Of a DNA stretch of 64,000 nucleotides, positions 45,760-56,175 are shown one piece after another. The translations under genes and the position numbers were made by a program. The notes under the pieces were generated by a model that was not told the origin of the DNA, made no database searches, and was given only the letters and a program-made list of their open reading frames with translations. The stretch is taken from the NCBI GenBank assembly GCA_946406115.1, contig OX291545.1, positions 6,820,001 to 6,884,000 of the forward strand, written 5' to 3'. This stretch comes from Apoda limacodes (taxonomy: Eukaryota > Arthropoda > Insecta > Lepidoptera > Limacodidae). Each line of letters starts with the position of its first letter. The first letter of the stretch is position 1.

Positions 45760-46166
45760 TAAAATTATAATAAAGACGTGTTAACGAATCGACACCTTTT
45801 AATTATGTGATTTATTTTTCATATAATGCAACAATCTGTTTGCGTCATACAGGTTTCAAATAAAAACTTGTTGGTTCATGTATGTTAGATATCGTATGAC
45901 CGGCTGCCTACACCGAAGACATCTTGAATATCGAAATGTATCTGAATCAGCATAAATTTTCTTTTCTAACGTTCGTAATAAAATAGTTAAAGTTTTTTTG
46001 TTTGTCTGTCTGTCACAAATGCTAATTATATCTACCAACATTCTTTATCTAAAGGTTAACACTAAAGTTGGACTTAGATTAATAAAACAACATTTTCAAA
46101 TAGGTACATTTTATTGTTATTATAAAAAAATCACTAAATTATAAAAAACACAAAATCCAAAAAAAA
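45760..46166. other. AT-rich convergent junction
   Basis: Contains TTTATT (46110-46115), which on the minus strand is an AATAAA about 50 bp after the 174-residue ORF. A 61-codon minus-strand ORF (45856-46041) has a Cys/Arg-rich middle but no family signature. A tttgtctgtctgtc tract suggests a small repeat insertion. Confidence 0.4.
46110..46115 (-). terminator. Poly(A) signal of the leftward replication block
   Basis: AATAAA on the minus strand, about 50 bp downstream of the stop of the 174-residue ORF. Confidence 0.45.
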
Positions 46167-46691
46167 TTAACAACAAGTCAAATAGTTATAAAAATATGAA
46201 CTACCAAAAAGTAAAAGTTCTTGCACAGCTAAAACGTTAGATTTACTTTTATAAAAATGAAGTACCATTTCAATTTGACTGACAGTTAGGGTATTATAAC
46301 AAGCTAAATTATTTTTTATATTATGTACAAAATGACTAACTATTACATAGTCATGCTTAAGTAAATAGTTTAATCTTAATTCTACACAATGACAAAATGT
46401 ACTAAGAGCACCACAAATTAAAGAAATCACATTTTCAGGACAACGTTTTTCACAAAAAAGAAGTTGGTATAGAATAGTCATGTTGTCTATACATTTCGAG
46501 TTGATTTCAATGTAAATTCTGTGCCATTCCTTAGTAGTAATAAATAAATCATAATTCTCGCTATTGACAAGGATATGAATTTGTGGTAAGAAATTATTGA
46601 CTGCCCATAATCCTGTAGTTACATAAATATTATTTGAATATACATAATTATGTTTTGAAATAATAATATCGGTTAAATAACTTTCTGCCAT
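46167..46691 (-). CDS. Unknown 174-residue protein downstream of the polymerase
   Basis: The ATG at 46691 (MAESYLTDII) lies 17 bp after the polymerase stop; the longer frame from 46733 begins with TTG and is not used here. The protein is mostly hydrophobic and helical, with scattered Cys (CEKRCPENVISLICG, CHCVELRLNYLL) and no signal peptide or enzymatic motif that I recognise. Its position suggests a replication-associated or virus-specific accessory gene cotranscribed with polymerase. The frame is intact. Confidence 0.6.
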   Translation of the reverse strand: MAESYLTDIIISKHNYVYSNNIYVTTGLWAVNNFLPQIHILVNSENYDLFITTKEWHRIYIEINSKCIDNMTILYQLLFCEKRCPENVISLICGALSTFCHCVELRLNYLLKHDYVIVSHFVHNIKNNLACYNTLTVSQIEMVLHFYKSKSNVLAVQELLLFGSSYFYNYLTCC

Positions 46692-46708
46692 CTTCGCAAC
46701 AGTGATAT

Positions 46709-49700
46709 TCAGAAAAATGAGCAATGTCCCCAAGCAAACGTTTTTATGTTGTCTTCCATTATTCGACGTTTTTCGTCATTGGAAGACAAAGCTACTTTGT
46801 TAACAGATCTTGTAAATATTTCATGTTTAAGAGACTTAAAAAAAACATTTTTTCTTCGTAGGATTTTGTCTTTTTTCTTCAAAGACTTATAATAGTCATT
46901 GAAATGAACACCAGTTAAAACATATTTTTGAACACCTTTAGCCTTTTTTATTTCGCACGATTCCGTTCTAATACAATATAACTTAGATCGCAACCCAACA
47001 AACTCTACAATATTTTGACCTCCTAATTCATCTTTAAACAAACCTGGCACTTTTTTGTTGACGCGTTCAATTTGATATTTATTTGGCTCCGAGTAGTTAC
47101 TTGTATCAAAATAGTGCTTTAAATTTAGATTTAAATGCCTATAGAAGTCTTTTGTTTCTATTGAATATAAAAAACTATCAGTATCGGTATAACACATTTT
47201 TAAATTAGAGCCGTAAAAAGGTTTCATAATAGTATAGTGAAAATTATACATATGGCTTTTGGATAGTTCTAAGACTGTGAAACCTATGTATATAGGTTTA
47301 TCAAGGACTACTTTTTCTGGTTTCAATTGAACAGCTACACAATTTTCGGTAAATGTAGTTGAACTATGAAAGTTAGGTCTAGATATTAACTGCTCTGCAC
47401 AGTAATTTTTTTTTGTCTTGTTTTTATCATCACTCCATTGATTTACTATTTTAACGTCTAATCTATTCTCTGTGTTTTCCAAAGTTTTTCCAAATATGCT
47501 GTTATTCATTAGTTTGAAAAAGTCTTGTTCAAATACAGATTTAGCTTGTTGCCTTAGTTTAGTGTTTAGGTCAATATAGTCTTTTAGATAAGGGCTTTGT
47601 TTGAATTTTATTACTCGATGCACGGTAGTCAACTTAAGTCCCGCTTTTAAACACAGTTTCAAATGGACGTAATGAATAACGTAAAAAATTTGTCGTATAA
47701 ATTAGGAATCAATTTTGATGTTTTTGAACCGGGTGGAACACATTTTTGAGGACAGAACGGTAAATCATTGTGTGAATCATGAAGTTCTTCTGGATATTCG
47801 ATATCTACTTCTAAAATGTACCCATATTCGTTTTCGTCTGGTATTTTGCAAACGTTTAATTCATCGATTTCTCGTCTATCTAATAGTCTAAAATCAGAAT
47901 ATGGTAAGTATGCGCACATAGCGTAACCATATAAATTGTTACAATCAATATAAATAAGGTACTTCTGAGGTTCAGCAGGGTTATAATTATTTAAATACTT
48001 ATTGTTGGCTTTTGCGAACCGCGTAGAACATAAGCATACTCCTCCCCGTATTCCTTTTTGAAGCATTCGAATGATTTCTAGATCATTAATAAGTTCTAAT
48101 TTAATATTAGTTTTTAATAACATGCTGTCCCAGCTCAAAGCAGGAGCTGTCAAATAATAAGCAGCATCGACTTCGAAATTTAACCTACAAGTAGCTCGAA
48201 ATTTTTGAAAAACATCGGCTAATAATAAAATATCCGTAAGTAGGTACAGATCTGTGTATTTCCCTAAATTTTGAATCTTAAACGTATTCCAAACCTTAAG
48301 GGCGTGATTATAGTCCTCTTTAGAGATATTTTGATTTGTTAGTGTACTAAAAAAATCTTCATAGGACGGTAAGTTAGTTTCGTCATACGATTTCCAGCTT
48401 TTCATATATTCATACGGATATACTCCTTTGCGTCTCAACAATTTAAACTTTGTTTTATTCGTAAAAAACTTAGACAAGTTGACCAAGTCTACTGTAATTA
48501 AATTTTCCGCTAACTTTTGTAAACTAGCTCCTAAAAATTTAAATGAATCTACAAAACGGACTGGAACAAAGCTTCCTTCTTCGGTTGAAAAAAACTTTGT
48601 AAATGAAATGTAATTTTCTTTAGTTTTAGCTATAACTTTTATTTTGCCACGAATATCTCCCAGCTCACGTATAAATAAATGTGCATCGTAGCCTGAAAGG
48701 TTGTGAAAAAACACTGGAATGAATTTTGGTAATTGGAAATGTATATTGCAGTAAGAATGTGCGGCACCCCTATATTTGCCTGTTAGGTGGTCATGATCTC
48801 TTACTTTATCATCAAATAACAATTGGGAGCAAATAGAACAGTCTCTGGCATTAGTGAAATCTTTTGAATTATTTTCGGTAAATATCAATGGCACAGGATT
48901 TTTCAAAATTTTATATATCTTTAGAACGTCGCGTTGAAGATATTCTATAAATTTCTCAACACAGTTTGGACCCCGATATGACACATATTTATTTAAAGAA
49001 GTATCGTACGAGCATACAATGTAATAACCAAACGCGGCAGGAACATGTTTTTGCAAGTCTGACGTAAAACCTCCTTTGTTAAAAGTTTGATTTGTTTGGC
49101 ATGGTTCTAAAAAACATTCGAAATCTGCATAAATGACAAAGGGTACGTCTTGCATACGCTCAAAATGCGTAAACTGTAAAATTGAGCCTTTATTAGGCAA
49201 TTTGGTCGATACCCCTCCACATACATGCTCATCAAAATTAGTTTTACAATTAAAAAAAAGCAAGCAGTCATCACAAAAAAAGATTTTCCCATGATGTTTA
49301 GTAGTTTGGGATCTAACCAATCGTTCCAAGTTTTTAATTAGACAGTAATGACTACGGGACTTATTTTGCAAGAATAGAAGATTGACATGACGCTTTTTTC
49401 TATGTGTTGTTCTATACAATGGTCCAATTATTTTATTATTGGAATTCAAGCCGTAAACGTTGACACTAATTCTGTGATTATTTTTTTCAAATATTTTAAT
49501 GTCCGAGAATGTCGCCGGAAATGCCATATTTTTGGTGTTAAGTACATCTTCGAAGTGAGGATAAGACGTAGTTCTATCTGCGTTTGATTTAGCTGGGAAC
49601 AATGCTGCAATTATACTCCACAAAAAACAAAAATTATCGTTATTTTTTACATTAATACAAGCTTTTTTATTTTTTACATATTTTGGCAATTCAATAAAAC

Positions 49701-50268
49701 TCGAAGCTCTTAAAGGTGAATACCGATTTAAATTAATTTCTAAATACAGGCTTTTTAAAAATGACCACCCACTGTCCTTCTCTTGGAATTCGCTAATTTT
49801 TTTGTTTATTTTTGACACAAGATCAGAATACAAGTGGTTAAAATTGTAATTTTGATGAATAATTACATTTTCTGTTGCAAAAGATTTAATTTCAATATAG
49901 TCATTTTTCGGTAAAATGAACTCTCCAAAAAATTCAAAATTTACTTTTAAATTAACATGTTGTGCTAATTTAACATCGATAAGCTGTCGTACAGCACGAC
50001 GCAAAGGTATTCGAGATAAGAACGTGTGAGGTGTAAGCAGATACGAATTTGCTGAGCTGTTACTTGATGGCGACCTCGAGGCATTGCTAGTGGGGCAATG
50101 CACCCTGTAACTAGAAATACGGTTTCTAAATGCTGAACTAATTTTTTCTACACATTCATTGATCTCAATAGCGCTATTATTCTTATGAATATTACTACGA
50201 AGATGGGCAGAAAATATCCTACTCGAAACATCTTGTTCGCAAACAGTACAAAAAACTTTTTTACTCAT
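46709..50268 (-). pseudogene. Protein-primed DNA polymerase B, broken by one frameshift
   Basis: The N-terminal ORF (50268-47659, 869 residues) has a C2H2 zinc finger at residues 7-28 and a Cys/His block around 210-315 (NNDNFCFLWSI, then SHYCLIKNLERLV) reminiscent of an OTU-like fold. It also has a zinc/HNH-like segment (CSIC..DHDHLTGKYRGAAHSYCN, about 480-510). Exonuclease motifs are ADFEC (about 381) and NLSGYDAHLF (about 523); polymerase motif A is IDCNNLYGYAM (about 774). The frame ends shortly after NLYDK. The C-terminal part (47662-46709) begins without an ATG and holds motif B (MNNSIFGKT) and motif C (YTDTDS). Reading resumes in the -1 frame at a T-run (A-run near 47690 on the plus strand), so a single-base contraction explains the break. 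All catalytic motifs survive. It copied the element DNA from protein-primed ends. Confidence 0.9.
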
Positions 50269-50607
50269 ATTTACATAGATCAGTAGTATGGCTCTTAGGA
50301 GTTGTTAGTGTGGTCATATATCTACCGTCGGAAAATCTAAATTTCTATAAACAAAAAAAACCAAATTTAAAAAAAGTATTCGTATTTTAAGCACATTAAG
50401 GAAGTTGTTAATAAAATGACTAATTTAGGTTATCTACTTTTTATCCCAGGAAAAAATTAGTAATTTATCTGGTATTATATGTAATCAAAATTATACTTCA
50501 TATGTTACTAAAATAATTTGTATGATAAAAAAAACTAAGTACAGTATCTACCTATTTAGTTACTTTATTATTACTAATAAAAAAAATTTAGGAGCTAGTT
50601 TACAAAA
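50269..50607. other. Polymerase upstream region
   Basis: AT-rich spacer between the polymerase start and the 3' end of the spliced gene. A weak tatatgac lies about 60 bp upstream of the polymerase ATG. No ORF is seen. Confidence 0.4.
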
Positions 50608-50610
50608 GTT

Positions 50611-52246
50611 TCATTCTTTTTTATTAGAGTAAAACTTGCCTTCTTGGACAAACTTTAGCTTTGCTTTTCTGAGAAAAATTCTTAGTTCCTCCAAATCGGA
50701 TGACGACGCTTGAAAGCGTAACGCAACTTGGGCTTTCTCCAAACGCTCTTTCCACCCAGTAGCAGCGATAACGTCTTTGGTGTTGTAAACTCTCAGCTCG
50801 ATGAAAGTATCGCCGTCGAGTTCCGCAGTCCGACGCAGCACACCATCCGCCACTCGCCGGGTCAGAGACGACGTAAGTCCCTGCTGAGCGGCAGCACGAG
50901 CAGACCGAGAAGCTTCAAGTTCGTCTTCACTGTCCGAAGACAGGAGTCTGTAGCTCGAGGACCGTTTTCGTGATGATTGCGGACAATGAGCGCTCAGCGA
51001 TGCAGTCACAGTTCCTCGCGCCTTCCCTTCCACTTTCTTGCGCGGTTTTTTTACTTTTGGCTCTGCCTTAACAGAACTTGCTTCGATCCTGTGTATCAAA
51101 AATATAAGTAGTCAATATTTATTTCCATAAAGAAATTATGTACTGCACGTACAGTATTCTTAATACTACCAGTAATAAATAGGCCTCAGTATTCTTATTT
51201 AAAGTACTAATTTATGTTTAAAAATAAATATTAATGTTATAAAAACAATGGCTTTACTATCCTCTTTAATCATTAGGGTTTGGTATTTAATTTGAATACA
51301 GTGAACTTAATAAGTAATGAAACTATTAAAAGCGTAAGACAAAATTAATCTCTTACAACACACCTTCAACAATCCGAATCTAGATACTTTGGACACTTGA
51401 TATAAACACTTTTACTAATTACGTCTTTAATCCGAACATAATACAAAAAAAAAAGTGTGCAGTCAACAAGGCAAGTAAGATAAGTTCGGATTAAATAGGT
51501 AGGAATAGTTGGTAGGAGTGTTTATATAAAGTGTCCCAAAGTATCTAGATTCGGATTATGGAGGGTGTGTTGTATGGGAGATATGACAAAACTAGAAATT
51601 CTGAGGTCAGCTTTTGGAGTTATAAAAAGATTTATGTAAATTACATTTTTCAACAAAAATAATTGAGTTTTCCATATTAAACTAACCTAGTCTCACCGTC
51701 GTCTGAATCGGAAAAGGAAAAGCAGGTGGTTCCCTCTTTTCCAACCTTCCTCTTCTGTTTGAATTCAAACTCCGACCTGTAACAATATAGTAGTTAGAAA
51801 GATCTTGACTTCTCATTATATTTATTGACGTATTTACCTAAAATTGATTCGCATTATTTAGAAAAGTAACAAGAACAGGGCCTTTATTCAATTACGAACA
51901 AATCATATGATTTCGAGATGATTTTGACCTACGCTGCCGCTTTACATCGTTAGTCTTTTCTTTCATGTTTCAGAACGTTAAGCCATAGAGTCATCTCGAA
52001 ACAAGATGGATTACACAGAGTTAAATAAAAGCCTGTTATAAAATTAACATTACAGATTTATGTACAGATAATACTAAGTTTAAAACTTTAATTTAAAATA
52101 AATAATTAAACAAACACACAGATTACTTCAAAGTTAAAACTTACGAACATAATTTTTGATGCTTTGATCCTCAGCTTGAAAATTAGAAGTTCACCAATAG
52201 CAGCTTCACAGCTTGGTTGTTTAGCAGCACTTATTCACACCCAAGA
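50611..52246 (-). CDS. Spliced, GC-rich, serine/basic-rich gene of unknown function
   Basis: The last exon (50611-51088) is open to a stop at 50611 and encodes a Ser/Lys/Arg-rich region (KVKKPRKKVEGKARG, SSRKRSSS, SSDSEDELEASRSA) followed by a C-terminal alpha/beta-like part (DTFIELRVYNTKDVIAATGW, DLEELRIFLRKAKLKF). A phase-compatible upstream exon (51687-51776, 90 bp) has a consensus acceptor (ttgttacag) and donor (AG/GTTAGT) and adds SEFEFKQKRK and SDSDDGETR. A further exon ending in a GTAAGT donor at 52145 joins in frame, but I found no ATG in it, so the start is unknown. Acidic and basic patches suggest a nuclear protein. Its exons are far richer in GC than any other viral gene, hinting at different origin. 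Confidence 0.55.
51356..51572. mobile_element. MITE inside an intron of the spliced viral gene
   Basis: 217 bp flanked by TA on both sides, with long inverted ends starting caacacacc; the arms (about 65 bp: aatccgaatctagatacttt, then tataaacact) match closely. TA duplications fit a Tc1/mariner-type nonautonomous element. It must have entered after, or together with, the virus copy. Confidence 0.75.
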
Positions 52247-52249
52247 GTG

Positions 52250-53848
52250 TTGGAAATTGTGTATATTTTTAACCGGAAAATAAGGCTTAAAAAGGGAAAA
52301 GTCAGAGATCTGCAACCTTTTATTACAGTTAACTATAATCAGAAGAAATTAAATCGTACACACTGGTACCCTACATAATCAGCTGACACCGAGCGATAGC
52401 AAATTAGACTCCAACAGAAAAGACCTTGGTTTTCTTAGTTCAAGAGTCAAGTAACATAAATTGTAGTTTAACCTACAATAAAGTACTATGAAGTGTAGGT
52501 TAACCAAACTTATATTATTATAAACAGGTATTTACGTTCATACTAAATAAAGATTATTCAAGTTTTATACGCTTACTGTTATACGTGTTTAGTACAAATA
52601 TATTGTTAAGTCATCTAAATTTATAATATACCAATTAGGTTTTCTACCCCTTAAATTGTTTCAAGTCAGCAAAACGGCATTCCCATAGAAAAGATTGAAG
52701 AATAAATATATTTAATTACTATTTTATTTTACATTAATAACAGAAATATGAAGTACAAAGAATATGCCGCTATTTGGTTTGGGGTTCAATGTTGAATATA
52801 AGAATGGTTCTACTCAGTGTCCGCGAATATAAATTACTTATATGTTATAATTAATTGTTTTGGCATACCTTATTTATGTTTGTAAGGAAAAATAAGATAA
52901 AGGTCAAACTAGTAAAATAAAAAGTCTTGTGCTTTAATGTTAAAACAAGTTACCTACTCGAATATATATTTTTCAATTACCTTAATTACTTATAGTTTTT
53001 TAATTTTTAAACCTCAAAAGGCTCGCTTAAAAGTTTATGTTTGTTTTCTTAATCATATTATTTTGCTCTAAGTATATAGTACCCAATAGAAATAACAAAA
53101 CTAAACCATAAATAATTAAACAGGTACGTAAGGAACCCAGAGCAGATTATGCCGCTTAGATATCGTAACACAAAGAAAAGCCGCATTAATGTTTCTTTCC
53201 ATAAGATTTGTAGAATAGGTAGCTACTTGGTTTACGCTGCACAGCAGTCACGTTTTGTTGGATATGCAATAAAACTGGGGACTTACCACGAAAACTTTTA
53301 TGAAATCGAGTGTTGATCAAAATCATTAGTGAAATTTTACATATATTCAGGCTTAAGGTTTCATTAGATTAAAAAAAATTAAAACTTAAACAAACATTAT
53401 GTACAAAAGCATAACTTTCATTTTAAAAAATCTTTCTGCATTCTTCATTTATATTTTAACAATTAAAGTTAATTATGGTTAAAGATATTTTAAGACTTGT
53501 CCTATTTGCTATAACCTTTTGTAAAAAACTAAACGTAAGTTTGATTTTAAAAACACTGTGTAACGAAAGTATCTTTCGTTATCGCTGACCGATTAAGATG
53601 TTTGATCGACAGTGTTAATGGTGAAGCGCCTGATTTATGGGAACAGTTTTCATTTCAAACAATTGTTCTAATATGTGCGTACGTCATTTTATTATATATA
53701 AAATTACATGTTTAGTAAAAAACATCTAAATCTGATTTAAGATATGTAGATAAAATTTTGGAGTTTAATTTGTTCTGTTTTAGAAGAAGCCTGTGTAATA
53801 ATAGATCATATCGTTTACTGCGATAACGAAAGTTTTAACTTTAAAAAT
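52250..53848. other. Right-end noncoding region of the element
   Basis: About 1.6 kb without ORFs longer than 60 codons. A perfect short hairpin (aacgaaagta/tctttcgtt) is at about 53562-53581, and ctttcgttatcgc recurs inverted near 53820 (gcgataacgaaag). It may hold promoters or upstream exons of the spliced gene, or decayed genes. Confidence 0.4.
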
Positions 53849-54260
53849 CATGTGCTTAGAGTTAGATAAGATGAGTGTGTTAAGTTATCCCTCCCTGTAT
53901 CCTAAAACGGAACGATACAGCCTAAACACCTTGTGCATAGAGCTAGAAGAAGGTTGGTCATGTCAAGTACGTTATCCTTTCCTGTTGCCTTGTTTTGAAA
54001 AATATGGTCTAAACGCCTTGTGCATAGAGCTAGTAGAAGGTTTGTCTGTATCTGTGTCAAAACATATTTTCTCTCCTATATCCTAATACGGAACGATACG
54101 GCCTAAACGCCTTGTGCATAGAGCTAGAAGAAGGTTGGTCATGTCAAGTACGTTATCCTTTCCTGTTGCCTTGTTTTGAAAAATACGGCCTAAACACCTT
54201 GTGCATAGAGCTAGAAGAGGGTTGGTCTGTATCTAATCTATGTTAAAACTTTTCTCTTTC
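53849..54260 (+). repeat. Right subterminal repeats, 181-bp unit in two copies
   Basis: Two tandem units (about 53894-54074 and 54075-54255), each with two half-copies of the core cttgtgcatagagctagaag at 53930, 54017, 54111 and 54198 (spacing alternating 87 and 94 bp), plus a degraded copy at 53850. The same core lies inverted at the left end (37914-37944). The open frame 53850-54086 is repeat-derived. Confidence 0.85.
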
Positions 54261-54570
54261 CTGTAAAATAGGAGTCCGATCTGCTCGGAGCACATGTTTT
54301 CCTTTGTCATTGCAGTAAACGATAGGATCTTACCTAGAACAAAATGGTTCAATTCCATTTAGTTGTTCTTCTATTTATCTTGTCTATCTTCAGACATATA
54401 TTTTCAAGAATTAAACTAATTACAAATGTTTATCTAAATGTCATAAATCCTAATTTAAACAAAATCTAGTGTAATAGTGTGCAAGTGGAAGTCATGAAAA
54501 ATATTTATTGGTAAGTTTTTATTAGTAAATTAATCATTCGCTGTGGTTATTTAAAAAACTATTTCGTGTC

Positions 54571-54753
54571 GTTTACATCACCCAAATTGAAAACTTTGCG
54601 TAACCAATTTCAAAATGTTTATTGGGCATTCTGGCTCACTTTCCGCAGCGCAGATGCACGTAATCACTTTACGTAATCAATTTCAAAATGTTTATTGGGC
54701 ATTCTGGCTCACTTTCCGCAGCGCAGATGCACGTAATCAATTCCAAAATGTTT
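54571..54753. repeat. Right terminal inverted repeat (tandemly doubled)
   Basis: Contains two direct copies (about 75-bp period) of a unit with tttattgggcattctggctc and cgcagcgcagatgcacgtaa, and ends in ccaaaatgttt. The outer 110 bp match the left end at 37782-37891 in reverse complement. Just outside is TAGGTG. Confidence 0.88.
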
Positions 54754-54759
54754 TAGGTG
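54754..54759. repeat. Target-site duplication, right (TAGGTG)
   Basis: Identical to 37695-37700; the bases beyond it differ from the left flank, giving exactly six duplicated bases. Confidence 0.85.
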
Positions 54760-55109
54760 CACTTTTTATTTTTCGTTGTCAATGTTTATGCAGTCGGGTT
54801 TTTTTATTTATTTTTATTTAATGTTACTTACCACTTTGCTCATTTATCCGTACTATGTAAGGTTAGTCACTTGAGCAGCATTTACATGTTTTTTAAAGTT
54901 TTAGACAGAAAGAAGCTTGACGATACAGTTACTGCTGAATTGCCTTATATTTGTATTTTGGAATTTCAGGCTGGAATTGAAAAGATCGCCTTTTACAGAA
55001 TAATGAGTAATTTGTTATTAAAATGTATGTCGTTGTTTGTCCTTGAGCCATTATTTCTAACTAATTGCATGCAAAATATTAAGAATATTACTATTTAATT
55101 TTGCTAAGA
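54760..55109. other. Host flank, noncoding
   Basis: A 113-codon ORF (54757-55098) starts in the target duplication and has no recognised domain; it is hydrophobic by composition. No gene is supported. Confidence 0.4.
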
Positions 55110-55490
55110 GAACACGATTCGGAGCGCCTCTCCGCGTGCTTCATACAAACGAATTTCTCACTTATTTTTCACACTTGCTGATCAAACGCCACGAAATTTT
55201 AAAGACATGTTCTAGTAATAAATTTCTAGGTCTGCAGTGTACCAGTTTTCTATTAAATTTTATAGTTCAAAAGTTATACAGAATTCTAGTTTTTCATACA
55301 ATTGGTTTAAAGAAATATTTCTAGTTAACAAAACGTTTTACAAGATTTTGGAAAAACCACAGACAAAGGTATTCGGTTTGGGATTATGATTAAGAAATTT
55401 TACAGTGATTGATCAGTAAAGGCCAAAAACAAATGAGAAATTCGTTTGTATAAAGCCCGCTGCAAGGCGCCACGAGTGTATCCTCTTTTG
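55110..55490. repeat. Foldback element with ~85-bp diverged arms
   Basis: Arms around 55115-55200 and 55400-55485 are inverted copies (shared core atacaaacgaatttctca; also ctgatcaa). It is likely a MITE in the DNA next to the viral integration site. Confidence 0.6.
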
Positions 55491-55874
55491 CGTGTGTGGA
55501 AAATAATTTGGTACACCAAATACTGCTATGACTCGTTTAACAAAATAAAAATATATATGTAAAAATGCGTAATGTTGAGCTTGCGAGATAAAATAGTAGT
55601 CACTGAATTATTAAATTTTGAATAGAGAAAAAAAAACAAAATAAAAAGGGGTTAGTCAAGCAGCTTGAACAAATATTATTATTTCAAAGACAACATTAAT
55701 GATTAAGTTAGAATTTTAATTAAAATAATAAATGCAAATTGTATGAATCAAATAAATTAATTTAATATTTTGTTGAAGAAAAATCTAAAATTGTCAAAAA
55801 TTTACTATCCATTAATAAATATTGAGTTTTAATTTAGTTATCTATTATAATTTTATTAAACTCTAACTCAATGA
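55491..55874. other. Noncoding DNA
   Basis: AT-rich with no supported feature. Confidence 0.4.
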
Positions 55875-56175
55875 ATTTTTGTTTAAGTAGACTTTTAAAC
55901 AGCACTTTTGAGTAGTCAGTTCAATACTACCAATCATCTCGGAATGATTTTACTGCCGAGAAGAGCCGGCAAGCAACTCAGTTATTCATCTTATATATAT
56001 TTTAACTTCAAATTAAAAATGATACAATATAAAGTCTTACACTAGGTAATAAAAATATAACATTTATATGCCTCCCAATTAATTAAGTTCTAATTCTTCC
56101 AAGCATTCTTATCATTAATGTATTGATCAACTTAGTAACAATAACTTCTTTTTTTCATTAAACTATCTTTAATAA
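55875..56175 (+). repeat. LINE-like 3' tail copy 2
   Basis: Shares block order with 33975-34320 (agacttttaaacagcactt, gaatgattttactgccgaga, taagttctaattcttccaag, tttttttcattaaacta) with about 20-25% divergence. Confidence 0.6.

Larger units (their letters stand above)
37701..54753. mobile_element. Endogenous adintovirus / Maverick-Polinton, 17,053 bp
   Basis: A complete integrated element with terminal inverted repeats, a 6-bp target-site duplication, and the diagnostic gene set: packaging ATPase, DDE integrase with chromodomain, adenain-type protease, penton-like and major capsid proteins, PLA2 protein and protein-primed DNA polymerase B. Morphogenesis and integration genes run rightward from 38212 to 45090; replication genes run leftward from 50268 to 46167; a 1.1-kb AT-rich junction separates the convergent blocks. 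It is far more compact than the surrounding host DNA. Visible damage is one frameshift in the polymerase and a MITE at 51356. The element therefore appears relatively young; whether it can still produce particles cannot be told from sequence. Confidence 0.93.

Noticed and set aside
45856..46041. 61-codon minus-strand ORF in the convergent junction
   Set aside because: It contains a ctgt-rich tract like dispersed repeats and has no overlap or spacing that ties it to neighbouring genes; left unannotated as a gene.
46709..47662. Second polymerase half as an independent gene
   Set aside because: It would have to start at TTG; it lacks an ATG and simply continues the family sequence of the upstream ORF.
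47659..47700. Programmed -1 ribosomal frameshift in the polymerase
   Set aside because: The frame change is -1 and lies in a T-run, but the zero-frame codons do not make a canonical slippery heptamer and no convincing downstream pseudoknot was identified by eye. A one-base indel is simpler.
50728..50973. Plus-strand ORF opposite the spliced gene
   Set aside because: It is a shadow of the GC-rich minus-strand exon; the minus frame has splice sites and a consistent protein composition.
53850..54086. 78-codon ORF in the right subterminal region
   Set aside because: It is a translation of the 181-bp tandem repeat and is interrupted in the second unit.
54757..55098. 113-codon ORF at the right border as a viral gene
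   Set aside because: It lies outside the target-site duplication in host DNA and is hydrophobic low-complexity without motifs.
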